A DNA stretch of 64,000 nt from NCBI RefSeq assembly GCF_000971335.1, contig NZ_JZJL01000019.1, positions 18,445 through 82,444 on the forward strand, read 5' to 3'. Below, piece by piece: positions 56,358-64,000 of the stretch. Made by a program: the position numbers and the translations under genes. The DNA is from Chromobacterium vaccinii. GTDB lineage: Bacteria > Pseudomonadota > Gammaproteobacteria > Burkholderiales > Chromobacteriaceae. Within the stretch, counting starts at the first letter, position 1; every line of letters starts with the position of its first letter. Under the pieces are notes generated by a model. The model was not told the DNA's origin and searched no databases. It saw nothing but the letters and a program-made list of their open reading frames with translations.

Positions 56358-57059
56358 TCATTCCCGGGTGTCCACCAGGATCAGTTCAACATCCTCGCCG
56401 GCCTCGACGCGAACCAGGTCCTCGTCGCGGATGGCCGCGCCGTCGCCTGTCTGCAGCGCCACGCCGTTCACCAGGGCCGATCCGGCGGACAGCGCCAGAT
56501 AGCCGCGACGGCCGGCGCCCAGCCGGTAGTCGGCGCTTTCGCCGGCCTTCAGCGTGGCGCCCAGCACGCGGGCGTCGGCGCGGATCGGCAAGGCCCCGTC
56601 ATCGCCGGCCATGCCGCTGGCCAGCGCGACGAAGGCGCCGGAGCGGTCGGCCTTGGGAAAAGGCTTGCTGCCCCAAGACGGCTCGCCGCCTCGGCTGTCC
56701 GGGTAGATCCAGATCTGGAAGATGCGGGTGGAGACAGGCTCCAGGTTGTATTCGGAATGGACGATGCCGCTGCCGGCGCTCATCACCTGCACGTCGCCGG
56801 CCTCGGTGCGCCCGCGGTTGCCCAGATTGTCCTGATGGCTGATCGCGCCCTCACGGACATAGGTGATGATCTCCATGTCGGCGTGCGGGTGCGGGGCGAA
56901 GCCTCCGCCGGCGGCGATGGTGTCGTCGTTCCACACCCGCAACGCGCCCCAGTGCATGCGCGCCGGGTCGCGGTAGTCGGCGAAGGAGAAATGGTGTTTG
57001 GCGTCGAGCCAGCCGTGATGGGCTGCGCCCAGGCTGGCGAAGGGTCGGCGTTCGATCAT
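56358..57059 (-). CDS. Pirin-family bicupin (YhhW/quercetin 2,3-dioxygenase-like)
   Basis: A 233-residue pirin. Metal ligands of the first cupin are in PHPHADMEIITYV and the HSEYN segment, with HQD between. The second cupin lacks obvious ligands, as is usual. YhhW cleaves quercetin in vitro; the cellular role is unclear. GGAG lies 6 bases before the ATG. It is first in the pirin-YcaC-amidohydrolase unit and divergent from a LysR gene, its likely regulator. Confidence 0.92.
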   Translation of the reverse strand: MIERRPFASLGAAHHGWLDAKHHFSFADYRDPARMHWGALRVWNDDTIAAGGGFAPHPHADMEIITYVREGAISHQDNLGNRGRTEAGDVQVMSAGSGIVHSEYNLEPVSTRIFQIWIYPDSRGGEPSWGSKPFPKADRSGAFVALASGMAGDDGALPIRADARVLGATLKAGESADYRLGAGRRGYLALSAGSALVNGVALQTGDGAAIRDEDLVRVEAGEDVELILVDTRE

Positions 57060-57230
57060 GGCTTGCTCCTGCGATGGCGGAAGAATGATGTAGCCACTAT
57101 AAACAGCCGGCATCAGGATTAAAATGGAATAGATTGAATAGCATCATTTCTATTTTAGTCATGATCAACGCGCCATCCTGGCAGTTGACTGCTAGACTTT
57201 GCCCCACCCCCTCCCTTTCCGGCATGGAAC

Positions 57231-58157
57231 ATGAAACGACTTCCCGATCTTGAAGCCTGGGCCATCTTCGCCAAAGTAGCCGAATGCGGCTCCTTCGCCC
57301 GCGCGGCCGAGGAACTCGCGCTGTCGCAGGCCACCGTGTCCAAGGCGGTGACGCGGCTGGAAGCGAGGATCAAGGCCACGCTGCTGCACCGCACCTCCCG
57401 CCGGCTGGCGCTGACGGCGGCCGGCGACGCCGCGCTGGAGCGGGCGGCGCGCATCCTGGCCGAGGGAGAGGCGGTGGAGGCCGACGTCGCCGAGCAATCC
57501 GGCAGCCTGCGCGGCACGGTGCGCGTCGCCGCGCCGATGTCCTTCGGCATCTCCCACCTGGCCCCTTTGTTGCCGGAATTCATGGCGCGCCACCCCGAGG
57601 TGGAGCTGGATTTTCACTTCAGCGACGAACAGGTGGACCTGGTGGCGAACCGGATGGACCTGGCGCTGCGCATCGCCTCGCCGGCCGATTCCAGCCTGCT
57701 GGCCAGGCGCTTGTGCGCGGTGCGCATCCTGCTGGTGGGCGCGCCCTCGTATTTCGAGCGCCACGGCAGGCCGGCCGATCCAGGCGAGCTGGCCGGGCAC
57801 CGCGCCCTGCGCTACAGCAACGCGCAAGACCGCCATTGGCGTTTCCGCCATGCGGAGAAAGGAGAATTCGCGCTGGAAATGCCGACGGCGCTGCGCGTCA
57901 ACAACGCCGAAGCGCTGGCGCCGGCGCTGCGGGCGGGGCTGGGACTGGCCTTGCAGCCGGAGTTTCTGGCCTGGGAAGACCTGCAGGCGGGCCGCCTGGA
58001 AGCGGCGATGCCGGGCTGGGAGGTCGATCCCATCGCGCTGTACATCCTGACGCCGCCGGGACGCGGGCGGCCGACGCGCGTGCAAGCGCTGATCGACTAT
58101 CTGGCGGAAAAACTGGCCGGCGCGCCCTGGGTGCGGATGGAAGACGACGCCGGCTGA
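57231..58157 (+). CDS. LysR-family transcriptional regulator
   Basis: A 308-residue LysR protein. The winged helix is LEAWAIFAKVAECGSFARAA with recognition helix LSQATVSKAVTRLEARI, and the effector domain follows. It is divergent from the pirin operon with about 170 AT-rich bases between, so it probably regulates that operon and itself. Members with pirin targets often respond to oxidative or aromatic compounds; this is inference. Confidence 0.93.
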   Translation: MKRLPDLEAWAIFAKVAECGSFARAAEELALSQATVSKAVTRLEARIKATLLHRTSRRLALTAAGDAALERAARILAEGEAVEADVAEQSGSLRGTVRVAAPMSFGISHLAPLLPEFMARHPEVELDFHFSDEQVDLVANRMDLALRIASPADSSLLARRLCAVRILLVGAPSYFERHGRPADPGELAGHRALRYSNAQDRHWRFRHAEKGEFALEMPTALRVNNAEALAPALRAGLGLALQPEFLAWEDLQAGRLEAAMPGWEVDPIALYILTPPGRGRPTRVQALIDYLAEKLAGAPWVRMEDDAG

Positions 58158-58165
58158 CGGGCAAA

Positions 58166-58190
58166 ACAAAGCCCCGCTAGAGGCGGGGCC
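58166..58190 (-). terminator. Terminator between the LysR gene and the unknown minus-strand gene
   Basis: GCCCCGC (58171-58177) pairs with GCGGGGC (58183-58189). On the minus strand it is followed by TTTGTTTT, so it best serves the gene at 58211-59284. Confidence 0.82.
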
Positions 58191-58210
58191 GATTTTCGAA
58201 GATCGCGGCC

Positions 58211-59284
58211 TTACAGATCGTCGGCGGTGAAGAACAGCGGCACGCCGTCCCGGCTTTCCGCCTGCAGCTCCGCCAGCACATGCACGTCGCGCACATGGCA
58301 TTCGCGCATCAGCTCGCGGAAGTTCTCTTCTATCAGCTTGACATTGTCCAGCGATGCCAGCGGCCAGACGAAGCCTTCCCAATTGCGCTCATCGCCCTTG
58401 GCCGACAAGGTGAAGTGCAGCTCGCCGTTGTCGTGGGCGGACAGAATCGCCACCGGGTCCTTGTCCAGCTCGCGCAGGCGGCGGATCTGGCTGCTGGCGA
58501 ACACCTGCAGCGCCACTTCGAAGCGGGCGAAGTTGCCGGCCACCAGCGCCTGCATCGCCGGCAGCGGCGGACGGGCGATCGGGAACAGCGTCACGCCTTC
58601 GGTCTTCAGCTGCTCGCCGAGGAATTTCATCACCGGCATGCCCCAGGCGCCGACCGAGCCGCCCAGCTTCACCGGCGGCTCCGCGCCGTCGCGCAGGATC
58701 GCCGCGCCCAGCAGATAGCGCAGGAATACGCCCTCTTCCTTCACCGTGATCGGCGCCGGCTGGCTAGGCAGGCCATTGCGCGCGTCGGCGCCCTGGCGCG
58801 ACATCTCGTACAGTTTGACCGCGTCGAGCCCGGTCAGGCTGTCCGGGTGCAGCAGCGCGCCGCCCAGCGCGGCGTCGCCGTCGGCGAACACGCCATGCCG
58901 GCGCAAGAGATCGTTCAGGCCATCGATATCGGCGATTTCGGCCGGCAGCGTCGCCTGCTCGCGGCTGCCCGCCACCAGCACCAGCGGCAGCGCGAACAGC
59001 GCCACATTGGCGCTGCCGCCTTCCACGGTCTGGCGCAAGGCGTCCCATACCACCTGGTAGCAGGCCTGGGACGGCACCATCGCCAGCGCGACGGAGATGG
59101 ACAGCAGCTCGCGGCGCTGCAGCATTTCGTCCATCGCGCCCGCCAGCCCTTGGCGCCACATTTCGCGGTCATCCGCATTCGGCGCGTCCAGCACCGACTG
59201 GGCGTGATGGATCAGGCGGTTGGTCAGGGAAACCTGCGGGTGGTACTGGCGCGGATCGGGAAGAATATGGCGGACGGCGTCCAT
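58211..59284 (-). CDS. Conserved-looking hypothetical protein
   Basis: A 357-residue soluble protein starting at the ATG after AGGA; the frame can also start at a TTG six codons earlier. It is helical in the first third (LTNRLIHHAQSVL, WRQGLAGAMDEML). Gly/Ala-rich and hydrophobic stretches such as VALFALPLVLVAG could be buried strands rather than membrane segments. No domain is recognised. It forms a single-gene unit with its own terminator. Its upstream region is shared with the sRNA candidate on the other strand. Confidence 0.75.
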   Translation of the reverse strand: MDAVRHILPDPRQYHPQVSLTNRLIHHAQSVLDAPNADDREMWRQGLAGAMDEMLQRRELLSISVALAMVPSQACYQVVWDALRQTVEGGSANVALFALPLVLVAGSREQATLPAEIADIDGLNDLLRRHGVFADGDAALGGALLHPDSLTGLDAVKLYEMSRQGADARNGLPSQPAPITVKEEGVFLRYLLGAAILRDGAEPPVKLGGSVGAWGMPVMKFLGEQLKTEGVTLFPIARPPLPAMQALVAGNFARFEVALQVFASSQIRRLRELDKDPVAILSAHDNGELHFTLSAKGDERNWEGFVWPLASLDNVKLIEENFRELMRECHVRDVHVLAELQAESRDGVPLFFTADDL

Positions 59285-59463
59285 GGTGCTGACATCCTGC
59301 AACTATCGAAAACGCCTATTGTGGCACAGCCGCCACGTTCTTGCGCGGAGGGAAGCGAGCCATGCCAACGGGCTGAAGCAATGGAAAATCAGGCATTCCA
59401 GCAGGCAATGTATCAAGGCGCGACAAAAACTTACATTTCTCGACATTTTCGAAAACGCACATG

Positions 59464-59492
59464 TTGACACTCGGTACCGCAATCCGGATAAT
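59464..59492 (+). promoter_or_regulatory. Near-consensus promoter of the sRNA candidate
   Basis: Perfect TTGACA (59464-59469), a 17-base spacer, and GATAAT (59487-59492). The palindrome TTTTCGAAAA lies just upstream at 59446-59455. The 10-mer TCGAAAACGC occurs at 59306-59315 and 59449-59458, suggesting a regulator site. Confidence 0.85.
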
Positions 59493-59498
59493 CCGTTC

Positions 59499-59591
59499 TC
59501 GTTGAGATGCAGCAATTGCTTCTTGATAGTTTCTCCTCTATTTCTCCTTTGTAGACTTGGCGCGGGCCGTAAGGCACCGCGCATTTTTTTT
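59499..59591 (+). ncRNA. Candidate small regulatory RNA of about 92 nt
   Basis: It is bounded by the promoter above and a strong Rho-independent terminator at 59560-59591: GCGCGG and GCC pair with GGC and CCGCGC around a GTAA tetraloop with one bulged A, followed by ATTTTTTTT. No open frame with a start site fits inside. The middle is CU-rich and unlikely to fold; it holds TTTCTCCT twice (59530-59537 and 59541-59548). Such sequences can pair with AGGAG Shine-Dalgarno motifs, so it may repress translation of several mRNAs. Expression and targets are inferred. Confidence 0.72.
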
Positions 59592-60101
59592 GCCCACCCG
59601 CCACACAAACACTCCCAAAAATATTAAAAATCATTGCCGTACGGACATTCCGTCACAATAGAACCGCCAGAAGCCTCCCGCCCCGGCTGCTTGCGGCGCA
59701 AGCGGCAGCGCCTCTTTTTCATCGCTGTTCAACAGTCCATCAAAATGTCATTGTTGTAAAATTGAAAATATATCAATTCCATATGCATTTAACAGATATT
59801 TCATTTTCGAAACAAAACGAATCTTCGGCGGACAGTATTGTTCGGTTTTTCACGAAGTGAACCGAACAACCTAGAGAAAAAGCTTGAAGGGGAATACTTG
59901 GACGGACCGCGCGCGGCTTGACGAGTTCCCAACTGTCAGACAACGCAGGCGCATGCTAACAGGATCGCGCTGCGGCATTATGACAATAATCAATACCCAA
60001 TAACTTTCGCCCCACCCAGACCGGCCTCCCCATCCGCCGGCCCGGGAACCGCCATCCTTGCCGCGCGGTCTCAGACCTTCTCCTCGCCCAAACCTTTCCA
60101 C
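59592..60101. other. Non-coding stretch of about 510 bases with a large inverted repeat
   Basis: No gene seen. It includes TTGTTCGGTT (59838-59847) and AACCGAACAA (59860-59869), a perfect 10-bp inverted repeat with an inner CAC/GTG pairing that could form a long hairpin or an operator. The region 59720-59830 is AT-rich. It precedes the ATPase gene and should hold its promoter. Confidence 0.6.
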
Positions 60102-61196
60102 ATGCCGATACACAGCCTCCATCTCGCCGGGTTTCGCTCGATACGCAAGCTGACGCTTGAATTGGACTCGCTCAACGTTGTCGTCGGCCCCAATGGTTGC
60201 GGCAAATCGAATCTGTACAAGGCCATCCAGTTGCTGCATGCGGCGTCCGAAGGCCGGCTGTCCGCCGCGCTGGCCCAGGAAGGGGGCGCGCAGAAGGCGA
60301 TGTGGGCCGGCGGCGCCCGCCGCGGCGACAAGGCGCGCGCGCCGAAACGGATGATCCTGTCCGCCCGCCTGGACGACTACGACTACGAACTGCAACTGGG
60401 CTACCCGGAACCCAGCCTCAGCCTGTTCTCGCTGGACCCGCTGGTGAAGGAGGAAAGCCTGTGGCTGGCCGGGCACGGCCGGCGGCCTTCCACGCTGCTG
60501 CTGGAGCGCCGCAACCAGGCCGCTTTTCTCTGCGGCGTGGAAGGCGAGCGGAACAGCTACCCGGCCAGCCTGCGCGCCGAGGAGTCCATCTTCGGCCAGC
60601 TGGCCGAGCCGCACCGCTATCCGGAACTGTCCCAAATCCGCGAGACACTGCGCAACTGGCGCTTCTACCACGAGTTCGCCGTCTGGCCCGGCTCGCCGCT
60701 GCGCGCGCCTCAGGTCGGCATCCGTTCGCCGGTGCTGGCGCACGACGGCGCCAATCTGGCCGCCGCGTTCCAGACCATCGTCGAGATCGGTGATCGCGAG
60801 CTGCTGGACAGCATGCTGGCCGACGCTTTCCCCGATTGCCGCTTCCTGGTGGACACGCAGCAAGGGCGCTTCCAGATGCTGATGCAGCGCGACGGCCTGC
60901 TGCGGCCGCTGGAGGCCGCCGAGCTGTCCGACGGCACGCTGCGCTTCCTATGCCTGGCGGTGGCGCTGCTCAGCCCCCGGCCACCCGCCTTCATGGCCTT
61001 GAACGAGCCGGAAAACAGCCTGCATCCGGCCTTGCTGCCGGCGCTGGCGCGGCTGATCGCCGAGGCCAGCCGCCACAGCCAGCTGTGGGTGACCAGCCAC
61101 TCGCCGGAATTGGCGGAGCGGATCCGCCGCCACCGACCGCTGAAAACCTTCCAGCTCGCCCAGCAGGATGGCGAAACCCTGCTGCGGAACGACTGA
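60102..61196 (+). CDS. RecF/OLD-like AAA ATPase
   Basis: A 364-residue single-domain ATPase of the SMC/RecF/OLD type. Walker A is GPNGCGKSN at about residue 29, the signature LSDGTLRFL near 280, Walker B FMALNEPENSLHP near 305, and a switch region WVTSHSPEL near 328. No zinc hook, nuclease or DNA-binding domain is fused, and no partner nuclease gene adjoins, unlike Gabija or OLD-class 2 systems. It is a predicted ATPase with unknown function. The ATG has no clear ribosome site. Confidence 0.85.
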   Translation: MPIHSLHLAGFRSIRKLTLELDSLNVVVGPNGCGKSNLYKAIQLLHAASEGRLSAALAQEGGAQKAMWAGGARRGDKARAPKRMILSARLDDYDYELQLGYPEPSLSLFSLDPLVKEESLWLAGHGRRPSTLLLERRNQAAFLCGVEGERNSYPASLRAEESIFGQLAEPHRYPELSQIRETLRNWRFYHEFAVWPGSPLRAPQVGIRSPVLAHDGANLAAAFQTIVEIGDRELLDSMLADAFPDCRFLVDTQQGRFQMLMQRDGLLRPLEAAELSDGTLRFLCLAVALLSPRPPAFMALNEPENSLHPALLPALARLIAEASRHSQLWVTSHSPELAERIRRHRPLKTFQLAQQDGETLLRND

Positions 61197-61213
61197 CACC
61201 CCTCGCATCGACC

Positions 61214-61237
61214 AAGCCGCCTCCAGGCGGCTTTTTT
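61214..61237 (+). terminator. Terminator after the AAA ATPase gene
   Basis: AAGCCGCCT (61214-61222) pairs with AGGCGGCTT (61225-61233), followed by a T run. The loop is small unless the inner pairs open. It isolates the ATPase gene from mdtJ. Confidence 0.88.
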
Positions 61238-61297
61238 GCATGCCATTTTTAAGAAAATTCGCCGATTTTATACAACATGCCAATCAAGTAACGCGAT

Positions 61298-61369
61298 ATG
61301 CGGGGAACTCCGGTCATATGGTCAAGGTCCTACCCCTGTCTTGTTTATTTTATTCAACACTATGTGTAA
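61298..61369 (+). CDS. Putative upstream ORF in the mdtJ leader
   Basis: A 23-codon frame beginning MRGTPVIWSRS and ending in TAA inside the first codons of mdtJ, overlapping the mdtJ ATG in another frame. Its own ribosome site is weak. A four-codon frame (MPIK) precedes it at 61277-61291. mdtJ itself has no Shine-Dalgarno sequence, only an AT-rich stretch, so translation of mdtJ may depend on ribosomes ending here. E. coli mdtJI is known to have a leader ORF involved in spermidine control; similarity of the peptide was not tested. Confidence 0.5.
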   Translation: MRGTPVIWSRSYPCLVYFIQHYV

Positions 61370-61730
61370 AAAATTCTTCTCCCCTCTGCTCGTCGCCTGG
61401 CTGATCCTGATGGCGGCCATCGTTTGTGAAATCGCCGGCACCTCGTTCATGGCGGTCGCCGCCCGCAGCGGCGGCTATCTGGGTTATGTCTGGATGTCGC
61501 TGGCCCTGGCGCTGTCCTACTATTTGCTGTCCCTCGCGCTGCGCGCGATCTCGGTCGGCGTCGCCTACGCGGTGTGGGAAGGTTTGGGCCTGGTCGGCCT
61601 GACCGCGGTCAGCGTCTGGCTGTTCGGCGAAAAGCTGGTGCCGCAGGAAGTGTTTGGCCTGGGCCTCGCGCTGCTGGGCCTAGTCTGCGTGACGATGGGC
61701 GAAACCCATGATGAGGAGGCCGCGGCATGA
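61362..61730 (+). CDS. mdtJ: Spermidine export protein MdtJ (small multidrug resistance family)
   Basis: A 122-residue SMR protein with four hydrophobic helices. The catalytic Glu is in VCEIAGTSFMAVA (helix 1), and GVAYAVWEGLGLVG (helix 3) closely follows E. coli MdtJ. With MdtI it forms a heterodimer that exports spermidine with proton counterflow. The start MCKKFF lies ten residues before the first helix, as in E. coli. The mdtI ATG overlaps its stop (ATGA). Confidence 0.88.
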   Translation: MCKKFFSPLLVAWLILMAAIVCEIAGTSFMAVAARSGGYLGYVWMSLALALSYYLLSLALRAISVGVAYAVWEGLGLVGLTAVSVWLFGEKLVPQEVFGLGLALLGLVCVTMGETHDEEAAA

Positions 61731-62047
61731 AAACCGTTTACCTGTTGTTCGTGCTGGCTTCCGCGCTGATAGAAGTGGGCGCCAACCTGATGCTGGAAAA
61801 ATCAGACGGTTTCCGCCGCCGCGCCTGGGGCATAGGCGCCATCCTGCTGGTGTGGCTGGCCTTCGCGCTGCTGGGCCAAGCGGTAAAAGGCATGGATCTG
61901 GCCATCGCCTACGCCTTGTGGGGCTCCATCGGCATTCTCGGCACCGCCATCGGCGGCCGCCTGCTGTACAAGCAAAAACTGAAGCCGATCGGCTGGGCCG
62001 GCATCGGCATCGTCGCGGCGGCGGTGGTGACCTTGTCCACCGTGTAA
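61727..62047 (+). CDS. mdtI: Spermidine export protein MdtI (small multidrug resistance family)
   Basis: A 106-residue partner of MdtJ. The segments LIEVGANLMLEKSDGFRRR and GQAVKGMDLAIAYALWG, seen as SDGFRRR and QAVKGMDL, match E. coli MdtI closely. It has four predicted helices and the conserved Glu in helix 1. Translational overlap with mdtJ ensures equal synthesis. It ends about 75 bases before a terminator hairpin. Confidence 0.9.
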   Translation: MKTVYLLFVLASALIEVGANLMLEKSDGFRRRAWGIGAILLVWLAFALLGQAVKGMDLAIAYALWGSIGILGTAIGGRLLYKQKLKPIGWAGIGIVAAAVVTLSTV

Positions 62048-62119
62048 ATCAGCCAGGCCCGAAAATTCCACCGTCCCGAGCGGGACTGCGGCGAAATTTT
62101 CAGGCCCGCCTGGAACAAA

Positions 62120-62144
62120 AAGGGGAGGCGCTTGGCCTCCCCTT
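62120..62144. terminator. Hairpin terminator between mdtI and ilvD
   Basis: AAGGGGAGG (62120-62128) pairs with CCTCCCCTT (62136-62144). On the minus strand it is followed by TTTTTG, which suits ilvD; on the plus strand the tail CTATTT is weaker. Confidence 0.8.
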
Positions 62145-62163
62145 CTATTTCGGCGTGTCGCCT

Positions 62164-62198
62164 TAGGTGCGTCGCCCCTGGCGGTGTGACGCACCCTA
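62164..62198. repeat. REP-like palindromic element
   Basis: TAGGTGCGTC (62164-62173) and GACGCACCCTA (62188-62198) form an imperfect inverted repeat. The core GGGTGCGTC...GGTGCGTC is of a kind commonly dispersed between genes in proteobacteria. It lies just downstream of ilvD. Confidence 0.6.
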
Positions 62199-62205
62199 CA
62201 CTTTT

Positions 62206-64000
62206 TTATTTGCGTTCGACTTGAGACACATCGCGCACCGCGCCGGTGTCGGCGCTGGTGGTCATCGCCGCGTAGGCGCGCAAGGCCGGGCTGACCACGC
62301 GTTCGCGGCCGACCGGCTTCCAGGAGTCGCGGCCCCTGGCGTCCATCGCGATACGGCGCTTGGCCAGCTCCTCGTCGGACACCGCCAGATGGATGCGGCG
62401 ATTGGGGATGTCGATCTCCACGGTGTCGCCCTCTTGCGCCAGACCGATCGCGCCGCCTTCGGCCGCTTCCGGCGACGCGTGGCCGATGGACAGGCCGGAG
62501 GTGCCGCCGGAGAAGCGGCCGTCGGTCAGCAGCGCGCAGGCCTTGCCCAGGCCCTTGGACTTCAGATAGGACGTCGGGTACAGCATCTCCTGCATGCCCG
62601 GGCCGCCTTTCGGCCCCTCGTAGCGGATGATGACGATGTCGCCGGCGACGATCTGGTCGGCGAGAATGCCTTCCACCGCCGCGTCCTGGCTTTCGAAAAT
62701 GCGGGCGCGGCCGGTGAATTTCAGTATCGATTCGTCGACGCCGGCGGTCTTCACGATGCAGCCGCGCTCGGCGATATTGCCGTACAGCACCGCCAGGCCG
62801 CCGTCCTGCGAGTAGGCGTGGGCCTGGTCGCGGATGCAGCCGTCGGCGCGGTCGTCATCCAGCGTCGGGTAGCGCATGCTCTGGCTGAAGGCGATGGTGG
62901 TGGCCACGCCGCCCGGGGCCGCGCGGAACAGGCGGTGCGGCTCGCTGCCTTCGCCGTGGCGCATCACGTCCCACTGCTCCAGCGCCGAGCCCAGCGTCGG
63001 GCTGTGCACGGTGGCGACGTCGCGGTGAATCAGGCCGGCGCGGTCCAGCTCGGCCAGGATGCCGATCACGCCGCCGGCGCGGTGAACGTCCTCCATATGG
63101 TATTTCTGCGTCGCCGGCGCCACCTTGGACAGGCACGGCACGCCGCGGCTGATGCGGTCGATGTCGGCCATCTTGAAATCGACGCCGGCCTCGCTGGCTG
63201 CGGCCAGCAAGTGCAGCACAGTATTGGTCGAGCCACCCATCGCCACGTCCAGGCTCATCGCGTTCTCGAAGGCCTCTTTGGTGGCGATGCCGCGCGGCAG
63301 GATGGAAAAGTCCTCGCCCTCGTAATGGCGCTTGGCCAGCTCGACGATCAGGCGGCCAGCCTTGAGGAACAGCTCTTTCCGGTCGGCGTGGGTGGCCACC
63401 AGGCTGCCGTTGCCGGGCAGCGACAAGCCCAGCGCCTCGGTCAGACAGTTCATCGAGTTCGCCGTGAACATGCCGGAGCAGGAGCCGCAAGTGGGACAGG
63501 CGGAGCGCTCGACGCGGTCGACGTCCTCGTCGGACACCGCGCTGTTGGCGGCCTCCACCATCGCGTCCACCAGGTCCAGCTTGCGCACCTCGTTGCCCCA
63601 CTGCACCTTGCCGGCCTCCATCGGCCCGCCGGAGACGAACACAACCGGGATGTTGAGGCGCATCGCCGCCATCAGCATGCCGGGGGTAATCTTGTCGCAA
63701 TTGGAGATGCACACCAGCGCGTCGGCGCAGTGGGCGTTGACCATGTATTCCACGCTGTCGGCGATCAGGTCGCGGCTGGGCAGGCTGTACAGCATGCCGC
63801 CGTGGCCCATGGCGATGCCGTCGTCGATGGCGATGGTGTTGAATTCCTTGGCGACGCCACCGGCTTTTTCTATCTCTCTCGCCACCAGCTGGCCCATGTT
63901 CTGCAGATGCACGTGGCCGGGCACGAACTGGGTGAAGGAGTTGGCGATGGCGATGATGGGCTTGCCGAAATCGGCGTCGGTCATTCCAGTGGCGCGCCAC
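62206..64000 (-). CDS. ilvD: Dihydroxy-acid dehydratase (5' end outside the window)
   Basis: The visible part covers 597 residues plus the stop; about 20 N-terminal residues lie beyond 64000. The reading frame continues upstream of the first visible Met as WRATG, as in IlvD. Iron-sulfur ligands are in [10 protein letters not shown] and [18 protein letters not shown], seen as [10 protein letters not shown]. It makes the 2-keto acid precursors of valine, leucine, isoleucine and pantothenate. It appears to be a single-gene unit here. Confidence 0.97.
   Translation of the reverse strand, partial: WRATGMTDADFGKPIIAIANSFTQFVPGHVHLQNMGQLVAREIEKAGGVAKEFNTIAIDDGIAMGHGGMLYSLPSRDLIADSVEYMVNAHCADALVCISNCDKITPGMLMAAMRLNIPVVFVSGGPMEAGKVQWGNEVRKLDLVDAMVEAANSAVSDEDVDRVERSACPTCGSCSGMFTANSMNCLTEALGLSLPGNGSLVATHADRKELFLKAGRLIVELAKRHYEGEDFSILPRGIATKEAFENAMSLDVAMGGSTNTVLHLLAAASEAGVDFKMADIDRISRGVPCLSKVAPATQKYHMEDVHRAGGVIGILAELDRAGLIHRDVATVHSPTLGSALEQWDVMRHGEGSEPHRLFRAAPGGVATTIAFSQSMRYPTLDDDRADGCIRDQAHAYSQDGGLAVLYGNIAERGCIVKTAGVDESILKFTGRARIFESQDAAVEGILADQIVAGDIVIIRYEGPKGGPGMQEMLYPTSYLKSKGLGKACALLTDGRFSGGTSGLSIGHASPEAAEGGAIGLAQEGDTVEIDIPNRRIHLAVSDEELAKRRIAMDARGRDSWKPVGRERVVSPALRAYAAMTTSADTGAVRDVSQVERK

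Noticed and set aside
60102..61196. Anti-phage defence system based on the OLD/RecF-like ATPase
   Set aside because: No adjacent nuclease, helicase or toxin gene, and the ATPase has no fused effector domain.
61318..61404. Alternative leader frame starting at ATG 61318 across the mdtJ start
   Set aside because: It runs well into mdtJ with no ribosome site; the frame ending at 61369 fits coupling better.

Overview
The window is a high-GC bacterial chromosome segment with betaproteobacterial gene content. The proteins look like those of Neisseriales, most likely Chromobacterium or a close relative. That placement is by recognition of the proteins and was not tested by a search. Most genes are housekeeping or ordinary accessory genes; no prophage, integrase, transposase or CRISPR array was seen.

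Layout. 0-3 kb: a polyamine module (PuuB-like oxidase, PotG-like ABC ATPase). 3-11 kb: an EAL-CBS-GGDEF c-di-GMP protein, an alpha/beta hydrolase, an enoyl-CoA hydratase-like protein, exonuclease I, a chemoreceptor and UppP. 11-12.7 kb: two genes of more foreign appearance (flavin reductase-like, alpha/beta hydrolase). 13-21.5 kb: a periplasmic thioredoxin with an OsmC protein, a nitrilase-family hydrolase coupled to ScpA, a lipoprotein, a PilZ-like protein, an isochorismatase-like and a VOC protein, HtpG with a clear heat-shock promoter, and ProQ. 21.7-29.7 kb: tRNA-Leu(UAA) lies on one side and tRNA-Cys plus four identical-looking tRNA-Gly(GCC) genes on the other. Between them sits an accessory block: muramidase plus small membrane protein, GlxA-like regulator with DJ-1 protein, a four-repeat protein, a class C beta-lactamase and an AmiD-like amidase. 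29.8-34.4 kb: pgsA, uvrC, a DUF4124 protein and guaB. 34.4-39.6 kb: an AraC regulator, then a LysR regulator divergent from a GMC dehydrogenase-MHS transporter pair. 40-45.4 kb: a chaperone-usher fimbrial operon (pilin, chaperone, usher, adhesin) facing a miniature pilin-like gene. 46-53.6 kb: hydrolase, M32 carboxypeptidase, and the glyA / nrdR-GNAT-GNAT-ribD group. 53.7-58.2 kb: amidohydrolase, YcaC-like hydrolase and pirin, opposite a LysR regulator. 58.2-64 kb: an unknown protein, a strong small-RNA candidate, a RecF/OLD-like ATPase, the spermidine exporter pair mdtJ-mdtI with a probable upstream ORF, and the 3' part of ilvD running off the window.

The items most worth following are: (1) an unannotated transcription unit of about 92 nt at 59.5 kb, with near-consensus promoter, strong terminator and two copies of a CU-rich motif that could pair with Shine-Dalgarno sequences; (2) a 23-codon upstream ORF overlapping the start of mdtJ, which has no Shine-Dalgarno sequence of its own; (3) the accessory, cell-wall-themed block separating tRNA genes that form one operon after pgsA in E. 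coli; (4) a 53-bp dispersed repeat lying exactly at the stop codons of two unrelated genes; (5) a cytoplasmic-looking protein built from four repeats of about 58 residues.
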